Source of the DNA: Bacteroidota bacterium | Lineage (GTDB): Bacteria; Bacteroidota; Bacteroidia; UBA7662; CANHCV01 | Length of the DNA stretch: 64,000 bases | Assembly: GCA_947501265.1 (NCBI GenBank) | Contig: CANMVY010000005.1 | Span: 1 to 64,000, forward strand | Direction of reading: 5' to 3' | In this document: positions 42,424 to 50,866 of the stretch, piece by piece | How positions within the stretch are numbered: the first letter of the stretch is position 1 | Layout of the letters: each line of letters opens with the position of its first letter | Notes under the pieces: model-generated | Seen by the model: the letters and a program-made list of their open reading frames with translations, nothing else | The model's database searches: none | Told to the model about the DNA's origin: nothing | Made by a program: the position numbers and the translations under genes

Positions 42424-43155
42424 ATGAAAAAATTTGCCTTCTTGCTTATTCTTGGAGCTTCCGTTGGATGCACGGCCCAACCCAAGTTTACTCCTCCCAA
42501 ATTAACGCTCCCCAAAGAAATTCCTGGATTACCAAAGATCGATCAGCCGCTGACCGAAGATGAAGTTGGCCGCGGACTCAAGGAAGCCCTTTCCAAGGGT
42601 GCGGAAGCCGCAGCGGCCAAAGTTTCGGCCACCGACGGATTTTTCCGCAATGATGCCATCAAGTTGTTGTGGCCGGAAGATGCGAAAAAAGTCGAATCCA
42701 AACTTCGTTCCATGGGCATGAATAAATTGTGCGACGATTTCACCCTTTCCATGAACCGAGCAGCCGAAGAAGCCTGCAAAAAAGCGGCTCCCATCTTCAT
42801 CAAAGCCATCACGAGCATGACCTTGAAAGATGCCATGGGCATCCTTCGAGGAAGCGATCGCGCAGCTACCGATTACCTTCAACGAACCACCTCCAACGAA
42901 CTTCGATTGGCCTTTCAACCCGAAATTGAAAAAGCCCTTCAGCAAGTGAATGCCACCAAATACTGGACCGATATTGCCTCCATCTACAATAAAATTCCAC
43001 TGGTAACGCCTGTAACCACCGATTTACCCGGGTTTGTTACCGATAAAGCCATGGCGGGTTTGTTCGTATATGTAGCCGAAAAAGAAGCCGCCATCCGAAA
43101 TAATCCCTTGGAACGAACAACCGAAATCCTAAAACGAGTGTTTAAAAAATCATGA
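42424..43155 (+). CDS. DUF4197 lipoprotein
   Basis: This 243-aa protein has a lipoprotein signal peptide (GASVGC, Cys16) and a DUF4197 domain with TEDEVGRGLKEALSKGAEAA, the internal FNDAIKLLWP-like segment, and the SMTLKDAMGILRGSDRAATDYL block. The family is found in periplasmic or outer-membrane lipoproteins of unknown function. A degenerate -7 box (TAACTTTC) ends 4 nt before the ATG. It is coupled by ATGA to the M16 peptidase pair. Confidence 0.9.
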   Translation: MKKFAFLLILGASVGCTAQPKFTPPKLTLPKEIPGLPKIDQPLTEDEVGRGLKEALSKGAEAAAAKVSATDGFFRNDAIKLLWPEDAKKVESKLRSMGMNKLCDDFTLSMNRAAEEACKKAAPIFIKAITSMTLKDAMGILRGSDRAATDYLQRTTSNELRLAFQPEIEKALQQVNATKYWTDIASIYNKIPLVTPVTTDLPGFVTDKAMAGLFVYVAEKEAAIRNNPLERTTEILKRVFKKS

Positions 43156-44471
43156 AGACCTTTCTTTTTTTAACCCTTTTGGGTAGTGCTCTTGCCTCAT
43201 TTGGGCAAACATTTCCCTACCCGGTAAAAACCAAAACCCTTTCCAATGGATTGAAAGTGATTTCCATTGAAAAACGCGACATTCCCATGGTGAACATCCA
43301 AGTGTGGTACCGGGTGGGAAGCAAGGATGAAATCCCTGGACAGCGCGGAATGGCTCACTTGTTTGAACACATGATGTTCCGAGGATCCAAAAATTTCAAA
43401 GGTGAAGGCGATGTGTACATCCATGAAATTGAGAAAATGGGCGGACAGGTGAATGCATACACCACCTTCGATCGCACGGTTTATTTCCAACAAATCCCAA
43501 AACAGTACGCCGAAAAGGTGCTTTTGATGGAAGCTGATCGCATGAGTAACCTCATTCTCGACCAAAAGGTGTTGGATGTAGAGCGCGAAGTGGTGGGCGA
43601 AGAATTGAGAAACGGGCGAAACAGCTGGGCTCAACGCTACCAAAGCGATCGGCACGAGCAACTTTACCCGGCTGGTCACCCCTATAAAGTTGACGTTATT
43701 GGTTATTTGGAAGAGATTTTGAAGTTTTCCACCCAAGAATGCCAGGCGTTTCACGAAAAGTACTACGCCCCAAATAATGCATTTTTAATCGTTGGTGGCG
43801 ACATCTCTGCAGATTCGGCCTTTCTTTTAGCAGAAAAAGCTTTTAAAGATGCCAAACCTTCCGTTATTGCTCCAACTCCAACTCCGAATGGTTTGGGAAG
43901 CATGCCCGTTTTTGAAGAACCTAAAACCTTGGACGTTCCCCTTCAGATTTATTCCTTCATCGCAAATCGCCCAGGAACTAGTAATCCCGATTATGCGGCC
44001 TTCAACGTTTGCGCCTCTTTGCTTTTTAACAATCCTACTTCTCGAGTGCAAAGCACCTTGGTTGACGAACAAAAGTTGATTTTTGGGCTTTTCAATACCG
44101 ACAACGGAGGCGAGGTTTTTGATTGCCGCACCACCATTGATTTGTTGATGCGCGCTGGCCCAGGAAACGTAAAAGTGAAGAAAGTGATGCAGCGCGAAAT
44201 CAACGAATTCATTGAAAACGGACCCGAAGACCAAGAACTTGCCGATTATTTTTCGAACGTGGAAGCAGGAATGGTACAGCAGTATTACACCTTGGGAAAT
44301 GTTGTCAATGTAATCGGTGGTTCGGAATTCCAATTCAAAGATCCCATGGCCATGTACCGCAATTTTGAAATGCAAAAGAAAGTCACTAAAGCCGATTTAC
44401 AACGGGTGGCTGCTGCGTATTTCGGACCTGGAAAAATGGGGTTCATCAATTATAAACCAAAAGAAGAATGA
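43152..44471 (+). CDS. M16-family zinc peptidase, catalytic subunit
   Basis: This 439-aa secreted peptidase (signal peptide ending ALASFGQ) carries the inverted zinc motif HLFEHMMF (HxxEH) and the downstream glutamate ligand in VEREVVGEELRNG. It is the active half of a processing-peptidase-like pair, degrading or trimming peptides in the periplasm or at the outer membrane. The second, inactive half follows with an ATGA overlap. Confidence 0.94.
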   Translation: MKTFLFLTLLGSALASFGQTFPYPVKTKTLSNGLKVISIEKRDIPMVNIQVWYRVGSKDEIPGQRGMAHLFEHMMFRGSKNFKGEGDVYIHEIEKMGGQVNAYTTFDRTVYFQQIPKQYAEKVLLMEADRMSNLILDQKVLDVEREVVGEELRNGRNSWAQRYQSDRHEQLYPAGHPYKVDVIGYLEEILKFSTQECQAFHEKYYAPNNAFLIVGGDISADSAFLLAEKAFKDAKPSVIAPTPTPNGLGSMPVFEEPKTLDVPLQIYSFIANRPGTSNPDYAAFNVCASLLFNNPTSRVQSTLVDEQKLIFGLFNTDNGGEVFDCRTTIDLLMRAGPGNVKVKKVMQREINEFIENGPEDQELADYFSNVEAGMVQQYYTLGNVVNVIGGSEFQFKDPMAMYRNFEMQKKVTKADLQRVAAAYFGPGKMGFINYKPKEE

Positions 44472-45751
44472 AAAAATTAGGAATAAGCCTCCTCTTTTGG
44501 AGCATTGCAGCATGGAGCTGGGCCCAGCAACCCATTCCCGAATACCAAACGTACACCTTAAAGAACGGATTGAAAGTGGTTTTTCTGAATTACGGAAAAA
44601 TTGATGCCGTTGCCGTTCAATTGGTCGTTAACTCGGGAGAAAAGAATGAAACGCCAGAACAAACCGAATTCTCCGATATTGCTGCGAACATGACCCTGAT
44701 GGGAAATATAAAGTATTCGGCGACCGATCAAAAAGTAGCGTTGTTCAAACTGGGAACGAATATTTCGGCCAGCGCTGGCGCAGATTTTACGACTTGGACA
44801 GCCGAATTCCTAACTCGAGAATTGAACCAAGGAATGGATCTCCTTTTCCAAACCGTTACCCAACCCAAATTCGATCCTGAGTATTTATCGCAATACACCG
44901 ATCAGCTTTCGACGTTCAATAACCCCAATCGCATGGATATTGGTGAATTAGCCGATAAAAGTGCTGATGAGTGGATTTTTGGGAAAGACCATCCCTTTGG
45001 ACGTTACCCTTCGGCCGAGGCATACGCTCAAATCACACCCGAAAAATTGAGAGAATTTTACGACTTCAATGTGGCTCCATCTACATCAACCTTGGTGCTT
45101 TGCGGAAAGTTTGACGTAGCCCAGGCCAAAGCCTTGGTAGAATCGGTTTGGGGAAGTTGGCAAGGAAAATATGCCCAAAGCAATACGGTTAAACTACCTC
45201 AACCGGCGTTCAAATCGGTTGAAGTGAAAAAGGTTACGCGTACGGGCGCCGACCAAACCATGCTGGTATTCAGCGGCAATGCGCCCGCTCAAGAATCGGA
45301 AGAAGCCTTGGCCTTCACCCTTGCCAACGACATCTTTTCGGACATGTTGTTTCGGGAGGTTCGAGAAAAAGGAGGGAAAACCTACGGAATCGGCTCGCAA
45401 TACATCGCCACCTCGGTGAGTCATATTTTTCAAATCAAAACCCAGGTTCGTTCCAAAGAGGCTCAGGCCACTGCCGCCCTCGTAGATCAAGTGATGGACG
45501 ATGTGGCCACCAAAGGATTCTCCAAATCTGATTTTGATGCGAGCGTGATGAAGTTCAAAAACCAGATATTGAGCTTGGAAACGCCTTCTGCCTTGCTGTC
45601 TTTCTACAATCCGTTGCGCTATAAATTTGAAAAACGAAAGCTGTTTTTATCCAATTTAGAGAAACTTACTTTTGAGCAAGTGAATGCGATTGGAAAGAAA
45701 TATTTGGGTGATGCGAAGTATAAATTGGTGATGGTTGGTCCTGAAAACTAA
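44468..45751 (+). CDS. M16-family peptidase, non-catalytic partner
   Basis: The 427-aa protein has a signal peptide (ending WSWAQQ) and the M16 fold. The zinc motif is gone: the matching position reads FSDIAANMTLMG. It keeps the substrate-binding R/Y motif late in the chain (FREVREKGGKTYGIGSQY). Such subunits pair with the HxxEH subunit to form the closed chamber. Its stop overlaps the stop of the convergent rRNA methyltransferase gene by 4 nt. Confidence 0.92.
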   Translation: MKKLGISLLFWSIAAWSWAQQPIPEYQTYTLKNGLKVVFLNYGKIDAVAVQLVVNSGEKNETPEQTEFSDIAANMTLMGNIKYSATDQKVALFKLGTNISASAGADFTTWTAEFLTRELNQGMDLLFQTVTQPKFDPEYLSQYTDQLSTFNNPNRMDIGELADKSADEWIFGKDHPFGRYPSAEAYAQITPEKLREFYDFNVAPSTSTLVLCGKFDVAQAKALVESVWGSWQGKYAQSNTVKLPQPAFKSVEVKKVTRTGADQTMLVFSGNAPAQESEEALAFTLANDIFSDMLFREVREKGGKTYGIGSQYIATSVSHIFQIKTQVRSKEAQATAALVDQVMDDVATKGFSKSDFDASVMKFKNQILSLETPSALLSFYNPLRYKFEKRKLFLSNLEKLTFEQVNAIGKKYLGDAKYKLVMVGPEN

Positions 45752-47067
45752 CGTTTTCTCCAGCCTTTAGGCCAGTAATTGTTCATTCGGTTGCCGATTT
45801 CTTTGACCCAACCCAAGGGAACGTTTTGGTACGTAATGGTTTTCCACCCTTGGGTCCCCGAAAGCGGGAGTTGGGTTTCTCCTTGAAGGAATTTCAGCGC
45901 CCACTCAAGGTCCAACTCTAGGGCATTTTCGGGTTGAAATCCCAGCAATAATGCCGAAGTTTCTTCAGGAATAAAATCCTTTCCTTTCATTGTACCTAAA
46001 ATGCCACCCCAGCTGCTCGGCTTTAGGTGATGGATGAGTGGAAGAAATTCCGCAGGTACAGAAACCCATCCAACCGGTGTTTCGATGATTTTTCTTTCAT
46101 TCAGGCTGAATTGGGATAGAAATGAAGGGAATTTTTCCGACTTCACTTCATTCCATTTCGCTGGTCCCATTTTCTTGCTTTTCAACGATTCCTCGGGTTT
46201 TTGCAATACAGCCAAGAAAAACCCCTCATTAGGACCGGAATACGGGGTGAAACGAAATCCCGTTTTTTCGGCGTTGATCCGTTCCGGTGCAAGGAACTCG
46301 AATTGGGAAGTAACCACTTCCGCACCGGTTTCTTCAGCAAAAAAAGCTACATTGTCTTCGTTTTCCGCTCGATTGAAAGTACAGGTCGAATAAACCAGGA
46401 ATCCACCCGGTTTTAAAGCTCCCCAAACATCCATCACGATGCGTTTCTGACGGGCAGAACACAGGTTAACGTTGGCTTCGCTCCACTCTTCCATCGCCTT
46501 GGGGTCTCGCCGGAACAGGCCTTCGCCCGAGCAAGGCGCATCTACCAAAATGAAATCGAACGCATGAGGTGTTTGTTCGCCAAACCATTCGGGATCCCGT
46601 TGGGTGGTAGCAACAGCATCGGAGCCCCATTTTTTCAGGTTTTCTTTGAGAATGCTGTGGCGAGATTGAATGACTTCGTTGGCAACCAAAAAACCGTGCG
46701 GATGAATAACGGAAGCGAGGTGGGTTGATTTCCCACCCGGAGCTGCGCAAAGGTCCAAAACAAGCGGTTGGGTATGATCAGAAAGCACCTGTTGTGCAAT
46801 GGCTCCGGCCAGCATGGAAGCCGATTCCTGGACGTAATACGCGCCGGCATGCCAAAGAGGATCGTTCCCAAAATTCGGTCGCTCGTTTAACACGAAAGCG
46901 GATGCTTCGTGCTGAATGTTGGAACCTTGGTAAGGGGAGACGTTTAGTTTTCCTGGATTTAATCGAATGCTTGTTGGAAAATTTCCAGCTTCCAGCGATT
47001 CAAATGCTTCAAGATCAAATTCGGGAATTTGAGAAAAATGCTGTTGAATGTGGGAAGGAAGATTCAC
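45748..47067 (-). CDS. 16S rRNA m5C methyltransferase (RsmF/YebU-like)
   Basis: This 439-aa SAM-dependent RNA cytosine-C5 methyltransferase has LDLCAAPGGKSTHLAS (SAM binding), ILVDAPCSGEGLFRRDP (catalytic motif IV) and VYSTCTFNRAENED with the nucleophilic cysteine. The C-terminal third, about 130 residues, looks like the PUA-type RNA-binding extension of RsmF and ends HNNYWPKGWRKR-like (basic). Target specificity is by family only. Confidence 0.92.
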   Translation of the reverse strand: MNLPSHIQQHFSQIPEFDLEAFESLEAGNFPTSIRLNPGKLNVSPYQGSNIQHEASAFVLNERPNFGNDPLWHAGAYYVQESASMLAGAIAQQVLSDHTQPLVLDLCAAPGGKSTHLASVIHPHGFLVANEVIQSRHSILKENLKKWGSDAVATTQRDPEWFGEQTPHAFDFILVDAPCSGEGLFRRDPKAMEEWSEANVNLCSARQKRIVMDVWGALKPGGFLVYSTCTFNRAENEDNVAFFAEETGAEVVTSQFEFLAPERINAEKTGFRFTPYSGPNEGFFLAVLQKPEESLKSKKMGPAKWNEVKSEKFPSFLSQFSLNERKIIETPVGWVSVPAEFLPLIHHLKPSSWGGILGTMKGKDFIPEETSALLLGFQPENALELDLEWALKFLQGETQLPLSGTQGWKTITYQNVPLGWVKEIGNRMNNYWPKGWRKR

Positions 47068-47070
47068 GGA

Positions 47071-47886
47071 TTACGATTTAATAAACGCTGCGAGTCGGAG
47101 TGGGGCACCGGAACCTCTGCCAATTTTCATGGGAAGTGCCACCACGTAGAAACCTTTGGTGGGAAGCTGATCGATGTGAGCCACGTTTTCAAATCCGGGA
47201 ATTTGATGACCTAGCATGATTTGGTGGGTTTTAAAATCGGTGGATTGGCCATAATCCATGCTGGCCACATCGAGGCCGAAGGCTTTGATTTTTCGGTGAT
47301 CTACGATCCATTGGGCCGCCTCTGGAGCGATTCCAGGAAAATGAAGTTGGGGGATGGCGGCCTCTCCTTTGAGGTCGGTTCCGAAGTATTCTTTTCGGTT
47401 GGGGTAGAATTTTCCGTATCCGGTTTTAAAGAAAACGATGGCGTCGGTGGGAATTTTTCCATGTTCTTTTTCCCAATTCAAAATATCTTCCGAAGTGATC
47501 TGGTAATCGCGATTTTGCAACGCTTTTTGAGACACATCGATCACCACGCCTTCCCCGGTTGTTTGGGACAATGGAATTTCATCAACGGTCCATTTTCCTT
47601 CTGCGAAGTGAATGGGCGCATCGATGTGGGTTCCACCGTGTTCAGGCGTACACATTTTGTACGAGGTGTAATAAAATCCTTTGGGCGTTATTCCTTGAAA
47701 ATCGACGATGTGCTCAAATCCGGTGGCGTTATTCGGCCAATACAAGGTTGTGGAATCGATGGTATAGGTGAGGTCGATCCATTTTCCTTGGGGGAATGGG
47801 TTGTTTTCTGTTGAGGAGGCCGAAGTTTTTCTTTCGCAGGCGGTAAAAGTTGCTCCGATGATGAAAAAGAATAACAGGTTTTTCAT
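47071..47886 (-). CDS. Cyclase-family lipoprotein, kynurenine-formamidase-like
   Basis: This 271-aa protein belongs to the cyclase family, which includes bacterial kynurenine formamidase KynB. The metal motif is complete: PEHGGTHIDAPIHF (HxGTHxDxPxH). WIDLTYTIDSTTLYWP and LPMKIGRGSGAPLRLAA also fit. Unusually, it has a lipoprotein signal peptide (IIGATFTAC, Cys17) and so should be membrane-anchored outside the cytoplasm, unlike KynB. It may serve a different amide or lactone substrate. It lies 3 nt upstream of the rRNA methyltransferase gene. Confidence 0.85.
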   Translation of the reverse strand: MKNLLFFFIIGATFTACERKTSASSTENNPFPQGKWIDLTYTIDSTTLYWPNNATGFEHIVDFQGITPKGFYYTSYKMCTPEHGGTHIDAPIHFAEGKWTVDEIPLSQTTGEGVVIDVSQKALQNRDYQITSEDILNWEKEHGKIPTDAIVFFKTGYGKFYPNRKEYFGTDLKGEAAIPQLHFPGIAPEAAQWIVDHRKIKAFGLDVASMDYGQSTDFKTHQIMLGHQIPGFENVAHIDQLPTKGFYVVALPMKIGRGSGAPLRLAAFIKS

Positions 47887-47890
47887 GCCA

Positions 47891-47898
47891 CAAAGGTA
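47891..47898 (-). promoter_or_regulatory. -7 box 4 nt from the cyclase-family start codon
   Basis: The minus strand reads TACCTTTG, then four bases, then the ATG at 47886. There is no TTG at standard spacing. A 7-bp stem hairpin (47908-47929, AGGCCGA/TCGGCCT) lies just upstream. Confidence 0.5.
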
Positions 47899-47940
47899 TA
47901 ACGAAAGAGGCCGACCTACCTATCGGCCTTTTCGTTTCTA

Positions 47941-47948
47941 TATCTTTG
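47941..47948 (+). promoter_or_regulatory. -7 box of the interrupted MscS gene
   Basis: TATCTTTG is a perfect match, 31 nt before the ATG at 47980. Its survival suggests that the interrupted gene is still transcribed. A 10-codon ORF starts at 47961 and overlaps the MscS start. Confidence 0.45.
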
Positions 47949-47979
47949 CACAACACTCTCATGGATCAAACCTACGTAT

Positions 47980-48489
47980 ATGGCCTTGTATAAAATTCAA
48001 ATCATTGAAACCCTTATTGTAATTGGTGTTTATGCTTTGGTTTATTACTTCATCAAAACCATCGTAAACAATTCGTTGAAGCACACTCATTTGTAGCGTG
48101 GAAGAAGAAAAATGATCATCAAAGTTTTGAATCTTCTCTCGTTCATTACATTAACGATCATTCTTTCGGCCATTTGGGGGCTTAATCAGAGTGAAATTGC
48201 CGTTTTTGTTGGAACGGTTATTACTGCGTTGGGAATCGCATTTTTTGCACAATGGTCGTTGCTTTCCAATATTACTTCCAGCTTGTTGTTGTTTTTTAAT
48301 CACCCTTTAAAAATTGGCGACACCTTAAAAGTGTTGGATAAAGATTATCCTTTTGAAGGGGAGGTGACCGACCTTACTTATTTTTTTATTCACTTAAAAA
48401 CAAAGGAGGGAGAAGTTATTACCATTCCAAACTCCCTCGTTCTTCAAAAATCAATTTCCATCATTGAAACTACTGATTTTAAACAGTAA
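47980..48489 (+). pseudogene. Short MscS-type channel gene interrupted by an in-frame TAG
   Basis: Codons from 47980 encode an N-terminal membrane helix (MALYKIQIIETLIVIGVYAL) and end at TAG (48094-48096) after THL. The same frame then continues with RGRRKMIIKVLNLL, a second helix, the pore helix TALGIAFFAQWSLLSNITSS and the beta domain up to TAA at 48489. Joined, the 169-codon reading equals a typical small Bacteroidota MscS channel. The simplest cause is a CAG-to-TAG change. Re-initiation at the ATG of 48112 would still make a 125-aa protein with the pore helix. Confidence 0.75.
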
Positions 48490-48632
48490 GGCCAAATAAC
48501 TCTGGAGCAGTCAAAATCATTTTTTAGCTGAAGGCACCGTCCTTTTTAGGCAGAAATCCTGTCCGTTATTTTTGTAAAAACAAATTCGCTATTTCATTTT
48601 TAATGAATGATTTTTAAACGTTAAAACGTGTT

Positions 48633-48640
48633 TATATTTG
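48633..48640 (+). promoter_or_regulatory. -7 box of the LamG/FISUMP surface protein gene
   Basis: TATATTTG lies 32 nt before the ATG at 48673. Just upstream are two AAACG half-sites (48616-48620 and 48624-48628) that recall the AAACGTTT units at 34144-34161. Confidence 0.5.
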
Positions 48641-48672
48641 CTTGCATTTTTCGTGCTTTCAAATACAAACCG

Positions 48673-50862
48673 ATGAAACATCTCCTCACCCTCACCCTCA
48701 TTTGCTTCGGCCTGATGGCCCAAGCGCAAATTCCGAGTTACGTCCCCTCCAACGGACTCGTGGGTTGGTGGCCGTTCAACGGCAACGCCAACGACGAAAG
48801 CGGAAACGGCAACCACGGCACGGTGAACGGCGCCACCTTGGCTGCGGATCGGTTTGGGAATGCCGGTAAAGCGTATTCGTTTGATGGAAGTGGAAAAAAT
48901 ATTGCTGCCTCTTGTAATGGATTTTCTACAGGTGAAAGAACAATTTCATTATGGTTTTATGGCAATGATATCGGTCAAGGAAGTTCTGGAAGGGGATTAA
49001 TCGGATATGGAGGAAACGGAAATTGTGGAACATCATGTTTAATCGTAATTGATAATGCTGCCCAAGGTGGTAATAACTATGAAATTTCAGGACATTGTAA
49101 TAATCAAGCAGTATTGTTTAATTATGGTCAAATTCATCCCAACAACCTTTGGAAAAACTGGATAATAACGGTTAGCAATTCTGGAACGTCTTTTTATTTA
49201 GATGGTCAGTTAGTAAAGTCAGATCCTACCTTTATTAATCAAACCTATACCAATGGAAAAAGCCTTTTTTTTGGAACAGGAGTTTTCTTTGACGGGGTTA
49301 ATGTGTTTTGGGATTCCAATGTGATGCCGTTCAACGGCCTCCTCGACGACATCGCCATCTACAACCGTGCTTTGAGCGCATCCGAAGTGCAGCAATTGTA
49401 TTTGGGCGCTTGCGCGAAGCCCACGTTCGCGGCACAACCGCAAAACAAGTCCGTGGCCCAAGGGCAAACGACCACCTTTGCGGTTCAGGTAGATTCTGCC
49501 AGCCGCTACCAGTGGCAGATGAATTTGGGACTCGGTGCCGGCTGGATCAACATTCCCGTTTCCGCACTTTTCTCGGGCGATACCACTGCTACGCTTTCGG
49601 TTCAAGGGCGTTCCACCATCGACGGTGCTCAGTTTCGCTGCATCGCAACTTCGTGCAAGGCCGACACTTCCAACGCAGCAAGGCTCACGGTCACTTCGTC
49701 AAGTGCCACTGCCGCCGGAACTGTTGCCGGAGTTCCCGGCCTGATCAACTACCAAGGCAGCGCTTTGGATTCGTTGGGAAAGCCCATGAAGAACCAAACG
49801 ATCTCGCTCAAACTTTCCGTGTTGGATAGTTCTTCAACGGGTGCGGCCGTGTACGTGGAGTCGCACAGCGCGTCCACCAACGGCAGCGGACATTTTGCGA
49901 TTCAAATTGGCGGTGGAACCGCCATCCTCGGCACGTTCGACAGCGTTGGTTGGGCGAACGGCCGCAACAAGTACCTAAAAACGGAACTGTCGCAAAACGG
50001 CACTTGGGTGAATTTGGGAACATCGCAGCTCGTGAGTGTGCCGTATGCGCTTCATGCTGGGAGTGCAGAAATTTCAAAACGCTCACTTGAATTTTTGGAT
50101 AGTTCGGGCAACGCCTACCAAATCAAAACGGTCAACGGCCAACCCACCTTGGTGGCCGCTCCTGGAAGCGGTAACGCCTCCAACCCCGGCTCCTTCGCTT
50201 GCGGACAATCCGTCAACTATGCCGGGGAGAATTACCCCACGGTTCAAATCGGCACCCAGTGCTGGTTCCAGAAGAATTTGAATGTTGGAACGATGATCCA
50301 AGGCGCGAACGACCAAACCAACAACAGCATTTTGGAAAAGTACTGCTACAACAACGACTCGGCCAACTGTGCCATTTACGGCGGCTTGTACCAATGGGCG
50401 GAAGCGGTGCAGTACCAAAATGGTGCGAGCAACACCGCTTCTCCCAGTCCAGCATTTTCGGGCAATGTAAAAGGGATGTGTCCGACCGGCTGGCACGTGC
50501 CGAGCGATGGGGAGTGGTGTACGTTGACGACGTTTTTGGATTCTACGGTGGATTGTACTACGTATGGTTGGAGCGGTATTGATGTTGGCGGCAAGATGAA
50601 ATCGACCAATAGTTTGTGGAATTCTCCGATTACTGGCGCTACTAATAGTAGTGGGTTTTCTTCAATTCCTAGTGGTTATCTTAGTCCAACAACTCCTTCA
50701 ACTTTTATTGGAAAAGGGGATACTAGTCCAATTTGGTCTTGCAATCAAAGTTCAAATATCAATGCAATTACTCGTGAATTATTAAACTACAATCTAAAGG
50801 TTTTTCGCAATAATCAAGTTTATAAATCCCACGGCTTCTCCGTCCGCTGCCTCAAAGATTAA
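48673..50862 (+). CDS. Secreted LamG / Ig-like / FISUMP-domain surface protein
   Basis: The 729-aa protein has a signal peptide (residues 1-19, ending LMAQAQ) and then a LamG-like jelly roll (about residues 25-255; GLVGWWPFNGNANDESGNGN and DDIAIYNRALSASEV). An Ig-like domain follows (about 260-365), then a linker resembling trimeric-tail-fibre or collagen-associated N-termini, and a C-terminal Fibrobacter-major-paralogous (FISUMP) domain from about residue 515 (GTQCWFQKNLNVGT, GMCPTGWHVPSDGEWCTL, HGFSVRCLKD). It probably binds glycans or surfaces. No type IX secretion C-terminal domain is visible. Composition is mosaic: about 48890-49310 and 50580-50825 are strikingly AT-rich. Confidence 0.85.
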   Translation: MKHLLTLTLICFGLMAQAQIPSYVPSNGLVGWWPFNGNANDESGNGNHGTVNGATLAADRFGNAGKAYSFDGSGKNIAASCNGFSTGERTISLWFYGNDIGQGSSGRGLIGYGGNGNCGTSCLIVIDNAAQGGNNYEISGHCNNQAVLFNYGQIHPNNLWKNWIITVSNSGTSFYLDGQLVKSDPTFINQTYTNGKSLFFGTGVFFDGVNVFWDSNVMPFNGLLDDIAIYNRALSASEVQQLYLGACAKPTFAAQPQNKSVAQGQTTTFAVQVDSASRYQWQMNLGLGAGWINIPVSALFSGDTTATLSVQGRSTIDGAQFRCIATSCKADTSNAARLTVTSSSATAAGTVAGVPGLINYQGSALDSLGKPMKNQTISLKLSVLDSSSTGAAVYVESHSASTNGSGHFAIQIGGGTAILGTFDSVGWANGRNKYLKTELSQNGTWVNLGTSQLVSVPYALHAGSAEISKRSLEFLDSSGNAYQIKTVNGQPTLVAAPGSGNASNPGSFACGQSVNYAGENYPTVQIGTQCWFQKNLNVGTMIQGANDQTNNSILEKYCYNNDSANCAIYGGLYQWAEAVQYQNGASNTASPSPAFSGNVKGMCPTGWHVPSDGEWCTLTTFLDSTVDCTTYGWSGIDVGGKMKSTNSLWNSPITGATNSSGFSSIPSGYLSPTTPSTFIGKGDTSPIWSCNQSSNINAITRELLNYNLKVFRNNQVYKSHGFSVRCLKD

Positions 50863-50866
50863 TTCC

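Noticed and set aside
47908-47929. Hairpin AGGCCGA/TCGGCCT as a terminator
   Set aside because: It lies between two divergent start regions rather than after a gene, and the T run is interrupted (TTTTCGTTTC), so termination is doubtful.
50700-50862. The FISUMP C-terminus as a diversity-generating retroelement variable region
   Set aside because: No reverse transcriptase, accessory gene or template repeat is present in the window. The Asn-rich AT-rich segment alone is not evidence; kept only as a check under the mosaic finding.
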